Assembly: GCA_016873525.1 (NCBI GenBank)
Contig: VGXD01000104.1
Location: 1-7,041 of the forward strand
Length of the DNA: 7,041 nt
Direction of reading: 5' to 3'
Source of the DNA: Nitrospira sp.
Lineage (GTDB): Bacteria > Nitrospirota > Nitrospiria > Nitrospirales > Nitrospiraceae
Shown: positions 1-6,874 of the stretch, one piece after another
Numbering within the stretch: the stretch's first letter is position 1
How the letters are laid out: every line of letters starts with the position of its first letter
Notes under the pieces: generated by a model
What the model was told of the DNA's origin: nothing
Databases searched by the model: none
The model's input: only the letters and a program-made list of their open reading frames with translations
Translations under genes and position numbers: made by a program

Positions 1-407
1 TTGCCTGCTTTGTCACCGGTCGGCTCTGCGGAGTGCGCTGCGGCTTCGCCGCCCTTCTCGACCAACTCGATCGCCACCATCTTGGCCGTGTCGCCGACCC
101 GACGCCGAGTTTTGATCAAGCGCGTGTAACCGCCACGACGATCCTTAAACCGACCCGCCACCTCATCAAACAATTTGGAGACCACGGCCTTGCTGCGAAT
201 GAACCCGAGCGCGCGACGCCGGGCCGGCAGCCCCCCGTCCTTGCCGAGCGTGATCATCCGCTCGGTAAAGCCCCGGATTTCCTTCGCCTTCGCTTCGGTC
301 GTCTCGATTCGTTCGTGCTCCAGCAGAGACGTAACGAGGCTCCGATACAACGCCCAGCGGTGCTTCGTGTTGCGCCCTAATTGTCGGCCATTTTTTCTGT
401 GACGCAC
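1..407 (-). CDS. rplQ: 50S ribosomal protein L17 (3' end outside window)
   Basis: L17 is a large-subunit protein near the peptide exit tunnel. The reading frame opens with GTG at 407 and stays open for 135 codons plus 2 bases to the window edge, so the stop is not seen. The N-terminus MRHRKNGRQLGRNTKHR, then RSLVTSLLEHERIETT (about residues 22-37) and TRLIKTRRRVGDTAKM (about 95-110), is the standard L17 core. The start is fixed by a GAGGGG ribosome binding site at 413-418, five bases upstream, and no alternative start codon lies between it and the rpoA stop, 13 bases away. The core ends near residue 118 and is followed by an Ala/Gly/Glu-rich tail. E. coli L17 is about 127 residues, so this protein has a C-terminal extension of unknown length. 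Last visible gene of the alpha operon, in its usual place after rpoA. Confidence 0.96.
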   Translation of the reverse strand, partial: MRHRKNGRQLGRNTKHRWALYRSLVTSLLEHERIETTEAKAKEIRGFTERMITLGKDGGLPARRRALGFIRSKAVVSKLFDEVAGRFKDRRGGYTRLIKTRRRVGDTAKMVAIELVEKGGEAAAHSAEPTGDKAG

Positions 408-412
408 GGTGT

Positions 413-418
413 CCCCTC
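413..418 (-). promoter_or_regulatory. Ribosome binding site deciding the GTG start of rplQ
   Basis: Sense-strand GAGGGG, five bases before the GTG at 407. It lies within the 13-base gap after the rpoA stop, so the same ribosomes may pass from rpoA to rplQ. Confidence 0.7.
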
Positions 419-420
419 GT

Positions 421-1425
421 TTATGCGTCGACCTTGGCGCCGCCGTCACCGGACGGCAGCGAGTCGAGCTTCATGCCTAGACCTAAGCCCATTTCCGTCA
501 GCATTTCCTTGATCTCGTTCAGCGATTTCTTCCCGAAGTTCTTCGTCTTCAGCATTTCCATTTCCGTCCGCTGGACCAGATCGGCAATGGTCTTGATATT
601 GGCGTTCTTGAGGCAGTTGGCCGCCCGCACGGACAACTCCAGCTCGTTCACGCTCCGCAGCAGGTGCTTGTTGATTTCACGCCGTTCTTCGTCCGGCCTC
701 GTCTGCGGCTGGGTTTCCCCAAGCTCTTCCGGATGGATGAAGATGCTGAGGTGGTCCCGCAACACGCCCGCAGCCGACGACAGGGCATCCTCCGGAACGA
801 TGCTCCCATCCGTCCAGACCTCGAGGAGCAACTTGTCGTAGTCCGTGACCCGTCCGACCCGCGCGTTTTCCACCTGAAAGTTGACCCGCCGCACGGGCGA
901 ATAAATCGAGTCCACGGCGATGACGCCGATCGGCAGCCCCTCTTCCTTGTTGCGCTCGGCGGGGACATAGCCGCGGCCCGGCTTGACCACCATCTCGATG
1001 TCCAGCGTCGCTTCTTTATCCAACGTCGCAATGTGCAGGTCCGGATTCAGGACGGTCAGGTCCGCATCGTGGAGAATGTCCGAGCCCTTGGCCTCGCCCG
1101 GCCCTTTTTTCCTGAGACGGACGGTCTTGGGCTTATCCGTGTGCAACTTCAACCGGAGGCTCTTGATGTTCAGGATCACGGCGGTCACATCTTCGGTGAC
1201 CCCTGGAATCGTGGAGAACTCGTGCAACACCCCTTCGATCCGTACCGTGGTCACCGCCGCCCCGGTCAGCGAGGACAGCAATACGCGGCGCAGGGAATTC
1301 CCGATGGTCGTCCCGAAGCCTCGCTCGAACGGCTCGGCCACGAACTTGCCGTATGTCGGGGTCAGCGTTTCCTTGTCGGCCTCAACCCGCATCGGGATCT
1401 GAAAATCCTTCATTGCCTTAATCAT
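421..1425 (-). CDS. rpoA: DNA-directed RNA polymerase subunit alpha
   Basis: Alpha forms the dimer on which beta and beta' assemble, and its C-terminal domain contacts UP elements and activators. The protein has 334 residues, close to the usual 310-340. The N-terminal assembly domain covers about residues 7-237, with the signature EPFERGFGTTIGNSLRRVLL (31-50) and the GRGYVPAERNKEEG segment (150-163). A charged linker (about 238-252) leads to the C-terminal domain. There the E. coli DNA-contact residues R265, N268, C269, G296, K298 and S299 correspond to R267, N270, C271, G298, K300 and S301, all present. The ATG at 1425 is preceded by a strong GA/G-rich ribosome binding site (around 1429-1436). 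A second ATG at 1413 begins MKDFQIPMR but has a poorly spaced site. The gene follows rpsD after 84 bases and precedes rplQ by 13, the classical alpha-operon position. Confidence 0.98.
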   Translation of the reverse strand: MIKAMKDFQIPMRVEADKETLTPTYGKFVAEPFERGFGTTIGNSLRRVLLSSLTGAAVTTVRIEGVLHEFSTIPGVTEDVTAVILNIKSLRLKLHTDKPKTVRLRKKGPGEAKGSDILHDADLTVLNPDLHIATLDKEATLDIEMVVKPGRGYVPAERNKEEGLPIGVIAVDSIYSPVRRVNFQVENARVGRVTDYDKLLLEVWTDGSIVPEDALSSAAGVLRDHLSIFIHPEELGETQPQTRPDEERREINKHLLRSVNELELSVRAANCLKNANIKTIADLVQRTEMEMLKTKNFGKKSLNEIKEMLTEMGLGLGMKLDSLPSGDGGAKVDA

Positions 1426-1509
1426 AAGCCCCCCTTCGCCTCATCCCCTCTGCCAGAAAGCCCTTGGGCCGTACGTCCGACGCACACACGACAGACATCG
1501 GGCCATGCG
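1426..1509 (-). other. rpsD-rpoA intergenic spacer
   Basis: This 84-base gap is the longest in the window. Its last bases carry the rpoA ribosome binding site. I see no convincing terminator: GCCC-AA-GGGC around 1460-1469 has too small a loop and no clean U-tract. I recognise no promoter. Unlike the three gaps upstream in the transcript, it has no strong short-loop hairpin. Whether it holds a processing site or an internal promoter cannot be told from sequence alone. Confidence 0.4.
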
Positions 1510-2136
1510 CTATCTGGAATACAACTCCACGACCAACTGCTCGTTCACCGGCAGTGCAATCTCTTCCTTCGTCGGAATCCCCCGCACCGTCCCCTTGAAG
1601 GTCGCGCGGTCCAGCTCCAGCCAGCTCGGAATACCCCGGCCATCCACCGCCTCCAGCGCGGACTGAATGGAGAGAATTTCACGGCTCCGCGGCCGAACCT
1701 CGATGACATCCCCCGGCCGGACCGTATAGGACGGCACGTCGGTTTTTCTCCCGTTGACCACAAGGTGCCCGTGATTGACGATCTGCCTGGCCTCTTTGCG
1801 TGAGGACGCAAAGCCCAGCCGATAAACGACGTTGTCCAGCCGGCATTCGAGCAGCTTCAACAGGTGCTCGCCGGTGATCCCGGTGCGACGCTCGGCCCGT
1901 CCGAATACGCCTCTAAACTGCCGCTCCAGCAGACCGTAAATGCGGCGCAACTTCTGTTTTTCGCGCAACTGCGCGCTATATTCGGAGTGCCGCTGCCGCC
2001 CCTGTCCGTGCTGGCCAGGCGGGTAGCTTCGGCGCTCGATGGCGCATTTTTCCGTCATACACCGCGTACCCTTGAGAAAGAGTTTTTCTCCCTCTCGCCG
2101 GCACAACCGACAGACTGGACCGTTGTACTTCGCCAC
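1510..2136 (-). CDS. rpsD: 30S ribosomal protein S4, zinc-binding form
   Basis: S4 is a primary 16S rRNA binding protein that nucleates assembly of the 30S body and shapes the mRNA entry site. In E. coli it also represses the alpha operon. The 208 residues match the family length. C9, C12, C26 and C31 form the C-x2-C-x13-C-x4-C knuckle of the zinc-containing S4 type. SYPPGQHGQ (37-45) is the typical N-terminal signature, and the S4 RNA-binding domain lies at about 98-150, including RLDNVVYRLGFASSRKEARQ (99-118) and GHLVVNGRKTDVPSY (123-137). The start is GTG at 2136, supported by an excellent AAGGAGA ribosome binding site at 2143-2149. The gene sits between rpsK and rpoA, with a 75-base leader that contains a stable hairpin. 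Confidence 0.98.
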   Translation of the reverse strand: MAKYNGPVCRLCRREGEKLFLKGTRCMTEKCAIERRSYPPGQHGQGRQRHSEYSAQLREKQKLRRIYGLLERQFRGVFGRAERRTGITGEHLLKLLECRLDNVVYRLGFASSRKEARQIVNHGHLVVNGRKTDVPSYTVRPGDVIEVRPRSREILSIQSALEAVDGRGIPSWLELDRATFKGTVRGIPTKEEIALPVNEQLVVELYSR

Positions 2137-2142
2137 TGCTTG

Positions 2143-2149
2143 TCTCCTT
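2143..2149 (-). promoter_or_regulatory. Strong ribosome binding site of rpsD
   Basis: Sense-strand AAGGAGA, six bases before the GTG start at 2136. It is among the closest matches to the anti-Shine-Dalgarno sequence in the window and confirms the non-ATG start. It lies 14 bases downstream of the hairpin at 2164-2184. Confidence 0.75.
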
Positions 2150-2163
2150 CTCCATCAACGCCC

Positions 2164-2184
2164 GTTCTACGTTCCACGCAGAAC
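2164..2184 (-). other. Hairpin in the rpsK-rpsD spacer, upstream of the rpsD ribosome binding site
   Basis: In the transcript the arms GUUCUGCGU (2184-2176) and ACGUAGAAC (2172-2164) pair over 9 positions with one G-U wobble, around a GGA triloop (2175-2173). The hairpin ends 27 bases before the rpsD start. No run of U follows, so it is not an intrinsic terminator. A role in S4 autoregulation, ribosome spacing or mRNA stability is inference only. Confidence 0.5.
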
Positions 2185-2211
2185 CCGGCACACCGCCATC
2201 CCGAAACGAAC

Positions 2212-2595
2212 TTACACTCGGCGCCGTTTGGGCGGTCGGCAACCGTTGTGGGGAATCGGCGTGACGTCTCGGATGAGATTGATCCGCAACCCAGCCGACT
2301 GCAACGACCGAATCGCCGACTCTCGGCCCGATCCCGGTCCATTCACATAGACGTCCACCTGCCGCATCCCATGTTCCATTGCTTTCTTGGCCGCAGCTTC
2401 CCCGGCCCGCTGCGCGGCAAAGGGCGTGCTCTTGCGCGACCCCTTGAAACCCTGGTTGCCGCAACTCGTCCAGACGATCGAATTGCCGCTCATATCGGTA
2501 ATGGTGACGATCGTGTTGTTGAACGACGCCTGGATATGGGCCACTCCGCTCTGGACAACCTTGCGTTCTTTCTTCTTGCCCTTCTTGACGCTCAT
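2212..2595 (-). CDS. rpsK: 30S ribosomal protein S11
   Basis: S11 belongs to the 30S platform, contacts 16S rRNA near the E site, and partners with S6/S18 and S7. The 127 residues fit the family (about 129 in E. coli). A lysine-rich N-terminus (3-12) precedes the S11 core AHIQASFNNTIVTITD (19-34), and GFKGSRKSTPFAAQ (49-62), VNGPGSGRESAIRSL (84-98) and the basic C-terminus PHNGCRPPKRRRV (115-127) are all present. The N117-G118 pair corresponds to the Asn-Gly that becomes isoaspartate in E. coli S11, so the modification site is conserved in sequence. The ATG at 2595 has a GAGGAAA site upstream. The gene lies 36 bases after rpsM and 75 before rpsD. Confidence 0.98.
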   Translation of the reverse strand: MSVKKGKKKERKVVQSGVAHIQASFNNTIVTITDMSGNSIVWTSCGNQGFKGSRKSTPFAAQRAGEAAAKKAMEHGMRQVDVYVNGPGSGRESAIRSLQSAGLRINLIRDVTPIPHNGCRPPKRRRV

Positions 2596-2614
2596 ATCGC
2601 TTTCCTCTCTCTCA

Positions 2615-2631
2615 CCTGCGCATCGCGCAGG
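2615..2631 (-). other. GC-rich hairpin between rpsM and rpsK, directly after the rpsM stop
   Basis: In the transcript CCUGCGC (2631-2625) pairs perfectly with GCGCAGG (2621-2615) around a GAU triloop: seven base pairs, six of them G-C. It begins on the base after the rpsM TAG (2634-2632) and ends about 6 bases before the purine-rich rpsK ribosome binding site. The following bases are purines, not U, which argues against a terminator. Confidence 0.55.
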
Positions 2632-3024
2632 CTACGCGCGTGACGGACCGGCCATGGGTTTACGTGCCTTGCCCATCGAGGACCGCCGGCCCTTCCTCGT
2701 TCTGGCGTTGGTCTTGGTTCGCTGTCCGCGCACCGGCAGACCTTTGCGGTGCCGCAAGCCGCGATAGGTGCCCGTGTCCACAAGGCGCTTGATGCTCATG
2801 GAGATTTCTTTGCGAAGATCTCCCTCCACCTTGTGGTCCCGCTCGATGATCTCCCTCAGCTTGACGATCTCGTCCTCGCTGAGGTCCTTGACACGGGTCG
2901 CGCCCGACGCCCCGGACTTTTTCACAATCTGCGCGGCGGTCGTCCGGCCGATCCCATAGATATAGGTCAACCCGATGTCCACCCGCTTCTCTCTCGGTAA
3001 ATCCACTCCGGCGATCCGAGCCAT
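2632..3024 (-). CDS. rpsM: 30S ribosomal protein S13
   Basis: S13 sits in the head of the 30S subunit, forms bridges to the 50S, and contacts the P-site tRNA with its basic C-terminal tail. The 130 residues are slightly longer than E. coli S13 (118). The N-terminus MARIAGVDLPREKR, the helix-two-turn-helix region with LTYIYGIGRTTA (19-30), and the strongly conserved GLRHRKGLPVRGQRTKTNAR (89-108) identify it. The tail (109-130) is rich in Arg, Lys and Ser. The ATG at 3024 follows a good GGGAGGA ribosome binding site. In E. coli this gene opens the alpha operon, and its leader is the S4 repressor target. Here it follows rpmJ after a 51-base spacer that also contains a strong hairpin. Confidence 0.98.
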   Translation of the reverse strand: MARIAGVDLPREKRVDIGLTYIYGIGRTTAAQIVKKSGASGATRVKDLSEDEIVKLREIIERDHKVEGDLRKEISMSIKRLVDTGTYRGLRHRKGLPVRGQRTKTNARTRKGRRSSMGKARKPMAGPSRA

Positions 3025-3051
3025 GCTTCCTCCCAGCTGTTTGTCCGCCGA

Positions 3052-3068
3052 CCGGCGCTCCGCGCCGG
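3052..3068 (-). other. GC-only hairpin in the rpmJ-rpsM spacer (rpsM leader)
   Basis: In the transcript CCGGCGC (3068-3062) pairs perfectly with GCGCCGG (3058-3052) around a GGA triloop: seven G-C pairs. Beyond a T-T mismatch the flanks (3070-3075 with 3045-3050) can extend the helix imperfectly. It starts 7 bases after the rpmJ stop and ends 27 bases before the rpsM ATG. No U-tract follows. In E. coli the rpsM leader binds S4, but that structure is a pseudoknot, so any equivalence here is inference. Confidence 0.55.
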
Positions 3069-3075
3069 ACCGCAG

Positions 3076-3189
3076 CTATCCCTGACGTTGTTTGTGCCGC
3101 GGATTCTCGCACAACACTCTGACCACCCCACGACGGCGGATGACCATGCACTTTGAACAGATCGGCTTGACGGACGATTTGACTTTCAT
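3076..3189 (-). CDS. rpmJ: 50S ribosomal protein L36, zinc-binding form
   Basis: L36 is the smallest large-subunit protein and helps organise 23S rRNA near the base of the stalk. ATG at 3189 to TAG at 3076-3078 gives 37 residues, the canonical length. It begins MKVKSSVKPICSKCMVIRRR and ends CENPRHKQRQG. C11, C14, C27 and H32 form the C-x2-C-x12-C-x4-H zinc ribbon, so this is the Cys-containing type that needs zinc, not the zinc-independent paralogue. An AAGGGUAGG purine stretch lies just upstream of the start. The gene lies 33 bases after infA and 51 before rpsM, its common position at the head of the S13-S11-S4 group. Confidence 0.97.
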   Translation of the reverse strand: MKVKSSVKPICSKCMVIRRRGVVRVLCENPRHKQRQG

Positions 3190-3222
3190 AACGGCCTACC
3201 CTTCGACATTGATCGTCGTTGT

Positions 3223-3441
3223 TTACTTGAACCGATACGTAATCCGCCCCCGGGTCAGGTCGTACGGCGACATTTCTACCGTCACCTTGTCGCCGGGAAG
3301 AATGCGGATAAAGTGCATGCGCATTTTCCCGGAAATGTGGGCCAGGATGACATGGCTATTATCCAACTTGACCCGGAACATGGCGTTCGGAAGCGTTTCC
3401 GCAACCGTCCCCTGCACTTCGATCACATCCTCTTTCGGCAT
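3223..3441 (-). CDS. infA: Translation initiation factor IF-1
   Basis: IF-1 binds the 30S A site during initiation and assists IF-2 and IF-3. The 72 residues are exactly the usual length. The whole protein is one S1-type OB fold: KEDVIEVQGTVAETLPNAMF (3-22), HISGKMRMHFIRILPGDKV (35-53) and SPYDLTRGRITYRFK (58-72) are near-invariant family blocks. The ATG at 3441 is preceded by GAGGA at a spacing of about nine bases. It is encoded between map and rpmJ, as in many bacteria outside the enteric group, so IF-1 is made together with ribosomal proteins. Residue 2 is Pro where Ala is common, which still suits initiator Met removal by the upstream map product. Confidence 0.98.
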   Translation of the reverse strand: MPKEDVIEVQGTVAETLPNAMFRVKLDNSHVILAHISGKMRMHFIRILPGDKVTVEMSPYDLTRGRITYRFK

Positions 3442-3497
3442 CCGACGCTGTCCTCACAATCGATCAACTTCGTGCGACTCATCCGACCTGCGTGCGA
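3442..3497 (-). other. map-infA spacer with a short direct repeat
   Basis: This 56-base gap holds the infA ribosome binding site. A 9-base direct repeat (cgtgcgact on the plus strand) occurs at 3471-3479 and 3491-3499 with a 20-base period; the second copy reaches into the map stop codon. I see no strong hairpin or terminator. Confidence 0.4.
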
Positions 3498-4247
3498 CTA
3501 GAGCTTCGTCAAGATTTTCGGCGGACCGCTGGCTTGAATCGCAATGGTGTGCTCGAAGTGCGCCGAGAGGCTCCCGTCCTTCGTCACCGCCGTCCACTGA
3601 TCGTCCAGAATGCGCACCCCGCTGTCGCCCATGTTGACCATCGGCTCAATCGCCAACACCATGCCGACCTGGAGGCGAGGCCCCTGCCCCGGTTTCCCGT
3701 AGTTAGGCACCTGCGGCTCCTCGTGCAACTGCCGGCCAATGCCATGCCCCACGAAGTCGGTCACCACCGAAAACCCGGCCGCTTCGGCATGCCGCTGGAC
3801 AGCATGGGAAATGTCGGAGAGCCGATTGCCCACCATCGCCTGCGCGATGCCCGCGTACAAGGACTCTTCCGTCACCCGCAACAGTTCCAACACCTTCGGG
3901 TGCACGTCTCCCACCGGAACCGTCACCGCCGCATCCCCGTAAAATCCCCCCACGATGGCGCCCAGGTCCAACCCGACGATGTCCCCCTCTTTCAGCACGC
4001 GCTTCGAGGGAATCCCGTGCACCACCTGCTCGTTCACCGACACACAGAGGGTCTTCGGATAGCTGCGATACCCCTTGAACGCCGGAATCCCGCCCCGCCC
4101 ACGGATAAAGTCTTCCGCAAAGCGGTCCAGTTCGTCCGTCGTGACCCCCGGCCGAATCTCTTTTTTCAGGCCCTGGAGCGTCTCCGCCACGATCTTGGAC
4201 GCCTGCGCCATGATGCCGATTTCATCAGGCGTCTTTAGGATGATCAT
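3498..4247 (-). CDS. map: Methionine aminopeptidase, type I
   Basis: This cytoplasmic metalloenzyme removes the initiator methionine from nascent proteins when the next residue is small. The 249 residues and absence of the type II insertion indicate type I with no N-terminal zinc-finger extension. The five metal ligands of the pita-bread fold are visible: D94 (GLDLGA), D105 (GDAAVT), H168 (VGHGIG), E201 (AIEPM) and E232 (FEHT). The substrate-site histidines are H78 (VHGIP) and H175 (QLHEEP). The substrate-proximal block CVSVNEQVVHGIP (68-80) is typical. The start ATG at 4247 overlaps the adk stop in an ATGA junction, with GGAG four bases upstream inside adk, so translation is probably coupled. 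It is followed by infA, a common arrangement linking N-terminal processing to ribosome production. Confidence 0.98.
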   Translation of the reverse strand: MIILKTPDEIGIMAQASKIVAETLQGLKKEIRPGVTTDELDRFAEDFIRGRGGIPAFKGYRSYPKTLCVSVNEQVVHGIPSKRVLKEGDIVGLDLGAIVGGFYGDAAVTVPVGDVHPKVLELLRVTEESLYAGIAQAMVGNRLSDISHAVQRHAEAAGFSVVTDFVGHGIGRQLHEEPQVPNYGKPGQGPRLQVGMVLAIEPMVNMGDSGVRILDDQWTAVTKDGSLSAHFEHTIAIQASGPPKILTKL

Positions 4248-4900
4248 GCCACTCCGTGCTTCGGCAATAAACCCAGCAAGCGTCGGTGGACCTCCTCGAT
4301 CGGCCCGGATCCGTCGAGTTCCGAGAGGATCCCGCGCTGCCGATAATACGCAATGAGCGGTGCGGTCTGCTCTTCATAGACCGCCAGCCGCGCTTCCACC
4401 GTTTCCTTCAGGTCGTCGCTCCGCTGCATCAGATCGGCGCCGCAGCGGTCGCAGAGGCCGGTGCGTTGCGGCGGCGCTGAGTCCACATGGTAGACCGCCT
4501 GGCACTTGGGGCAACTGCGCCGCCCGCTCAAGCGCCGCACGACCTCCGCACGCGGCACGGCAAAGTTGAAGACCCGGTCGAGCCGCTGCCCGGTGGATTC
4601 CAGCAACCCGGTCAGCGCTTCCGCCTGCGCCACCGTCCGCGGAAATCCGTCGAGCAGGAAGCCCCGCGCGCAAGCCGGCTCGGCCAGCTTTTCCCTGATG
4701 ATGCCGATGACCACGGCATCCGGCACCAGCTGGCCCTGGTCCATGCACGCCTTGGCTTCGAGCCCCAAGGCCGTTTTGTTCCGAACCGCTTCCCGAAGAA
4801 TATCTCCGGTCGAGATCTTCGGATGGTGGAACTGCGCCGCCACCCGCTCCGCCTGCGTGCCCTTGCCCACTCCCGGAGCGCCGAGAAACACCAATCGCAT
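4244..4900 (-). CDS. adk: Adenylate kinase, zinc-LID type
   Basis: It catalyses ATP + AMP to 2 ADP in the cytoplasm. With the ATG at 4900 the protein has 218 residues. It begins MRLVFLGAPGVGKGTQAERV, giving the P-loop GAPGVGKGT at 7-15. The AMP site shows STGDILR (30-36) and the DGFPRT motif (84-89). The LID domain carries C130, C133, C150 and C153 as two C-x2-C pairs, the structural zinc site of the long bacterial form. A GTG at 4912 would add four residues (MSSS). I prefer 4900 because family members start at MRL and because GGUGAG (4908-4913) is seven bases upstream. The gene therefore begins 8 bases after the secY stop, or overlaps it by 4 bases if GTG is used. It overlaps map by 4 bases at its 3' end. 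Confidence 0.96.
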   Translation of the reverse strand: MRLVFLGAPGVGKGTQAERVAAQFHHPKISTGDILREAVRNKTALGLEAKACMDQGQLVPDAVVIGIIREKLAEPACARGFLLDGFPRTVAQAEALTGLLESTGQRLDRVFNFAVPRAEVVRRLSGRRSCPKCQAVYHVDSAPPQRTGLCDRCGADLMQRSDDLKETVEARLAVYEEQTAPLIAYYRQRGILSELDGSGPIEEVHRRLLGLLPKHGVA

Positions 4901-4908
4901 AGAAGAAC

Positions 4909-6214
<1,306 letters not shown>

Positions 6215-6222
<8 letters not shown>

Positions 6223-6664
6223 CGCCGATGACCTCAGCCCTCCCGCCGGCAGCTTCGATCTTGGCCGTTGCCGACTTGCTGAACTTGTGTGCTTGAATCA
6301 CCACCGGCTTCCCCAAGTCGCCTTGGCCCAACACTTTCACCGGTTGAGACTTCCGCTTCACAAGCCCGGCGTCGACCATGGCCTGCGGCGTGATAGGGTC
6401 CACCGCCCCCAGCGTGGCCAGTGCCTTCAGATTCACAATGGAATACTCAATCCGAAACGGGTTCGTAAAGCCATACTTGGGAATGCGGCGGATCAGGGGC
6501 ATCTGCCCGCCCTCGAACCCGGGCCGCTTGCCGCCTCCCGACCTGGCCAAGAGCCCTTTATGGCCCTTGGTCGCCGTCTTGCCATGACCGGACCCGGGGC
6601 CTCGGCCGATGCGCTTCCGCTTCTTCGTTGCTCCAACCGACGGAGACAGTTCGTGCAGCTTCAT
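6215..6664 (-). CDS. rplO: 50S ribosomal protein L15
   Basis: L15 is a late-assembly large-subunit protein whose extended N-terminal tail runs through 23S rRNA. The 149 residues compare with 144 in E. coli. The N-terminal MKLHELSPSVGATKKRKRIG and the Gly/Lys-rich GRGPGSGHGKTATKGHKG (20-37), then FEGGQMPLIRRIPKYGF (50-66), form the basic extension. The C-terminal globular part includes PVKVLGQGDLGKPVVIQAH (108-126) and the signature KFSKSATAKIEAAGG (127-141). The ATG at 6664 overlaps the rpmD stop as ATGA, and the 3' end overlaps secY by 8 bases. The L30-L15-SecY order is the conserved end of the spc operon. Confidence 0.98.
6231..6236 (-). promoter_or_regulatory. Ribosome binding site for the GTG start of secY, inside rplO
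   Basis: Sense-strand UGAGGU, eight bases before the GTG at 6222. It lies within the last codons of rplO and supports the overlapping start. Confidence 0.6.
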
Positions 6665-6870
6665 AGCGATTTCACTTCCAACAAATAGGACACCTTGTGG
6701 ATCATGCCTCGCACCTGCGGGCTATCGGGACGCGTGACGGTCTGGCGCGGCTTGCGAAGGCCGAGCCCGCACAGCACCAGCCGGTGCGTATAGGGCGTCC
6801 CGATGGGACTCCGCTTCAACGTAATCGAGAACCCTTTAGCCGTGGGCAATTTCAAGAGAGTCTTCGTCAT
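6661..6870 (-). CDS. rpmD: 50S ribosomal protein L30
   Basis: L30 is a small large-subunit protein of the ferredoxin-like L30/L7 fold. The 69 residues exceed the usual 58-61 by about ten, all at the N-terminus: MTKTLLKLPTAKG precedes the usual first strand FSITLKRSPIGTP (14-26). The family blocks HRLVLCGLGLRKPRQTV (29-45) and VRGMIHKVSYLLEV (53-66) are clear. The ATG at 6870 has AGGA seven bases upstream, overlapping the rpsE stop region, and no Met occurs nearer the core, so the extension appears real. There are 4 bases between it and rpsE, and it overlaps rplO by 4 bases. Confidence 0.96.
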   Translation of the reverse strand: MTKTLLKLPTAKGFSITLKRSPIGTPYTHRLVLCGLGLRKPRQTVTRPDSPQVRGMIHKVSYLLEVKSL

Positions 6871-6874
6871 GACG

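Noticed and set aside
1413..1425. Alternative rpoA start at the second ATG (1413)
   Set aside because: The ATG at 1425 has a much stronger and better spaced ribosome binding site; the AAGG before 1413 is only two bases from the codon.
1460..1470. Possible terminator between rpsD and rpoA (GCCC-AA-GGGC followed by three U)
   Set aside because: The loop is too small, the stem is only three to four pairs, and the U run is short. Genes on both sides belong to one conserved operon.
664..1803. Open frame of 379 codons on the plus strand opposite rpoA and rpsD
   Set aside because: It spans two well-identified genes and their spacer in antisense, has no recognisable family, and has the composition of a shadow frame.
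2164..2184. Intrinsic terminator between rpsK and rpsD
   Set aside because: The hairpin is real but followed by GGGCGUUGAUGG, not a U-tract, and rpsD is expected to be co-transcribed.
1864..2643. Open frame of 259 codons on the plus strand across rpsD and rpsK
   Set aside because: Antisense to two conserved ribosomal protein genes; no domain recognised.
3492..4238. Open frame of 248 codons on the plus strand opposite map
   Set aside because: Almost exactly the antisense of map; His/Arg-rich and without family motifs.
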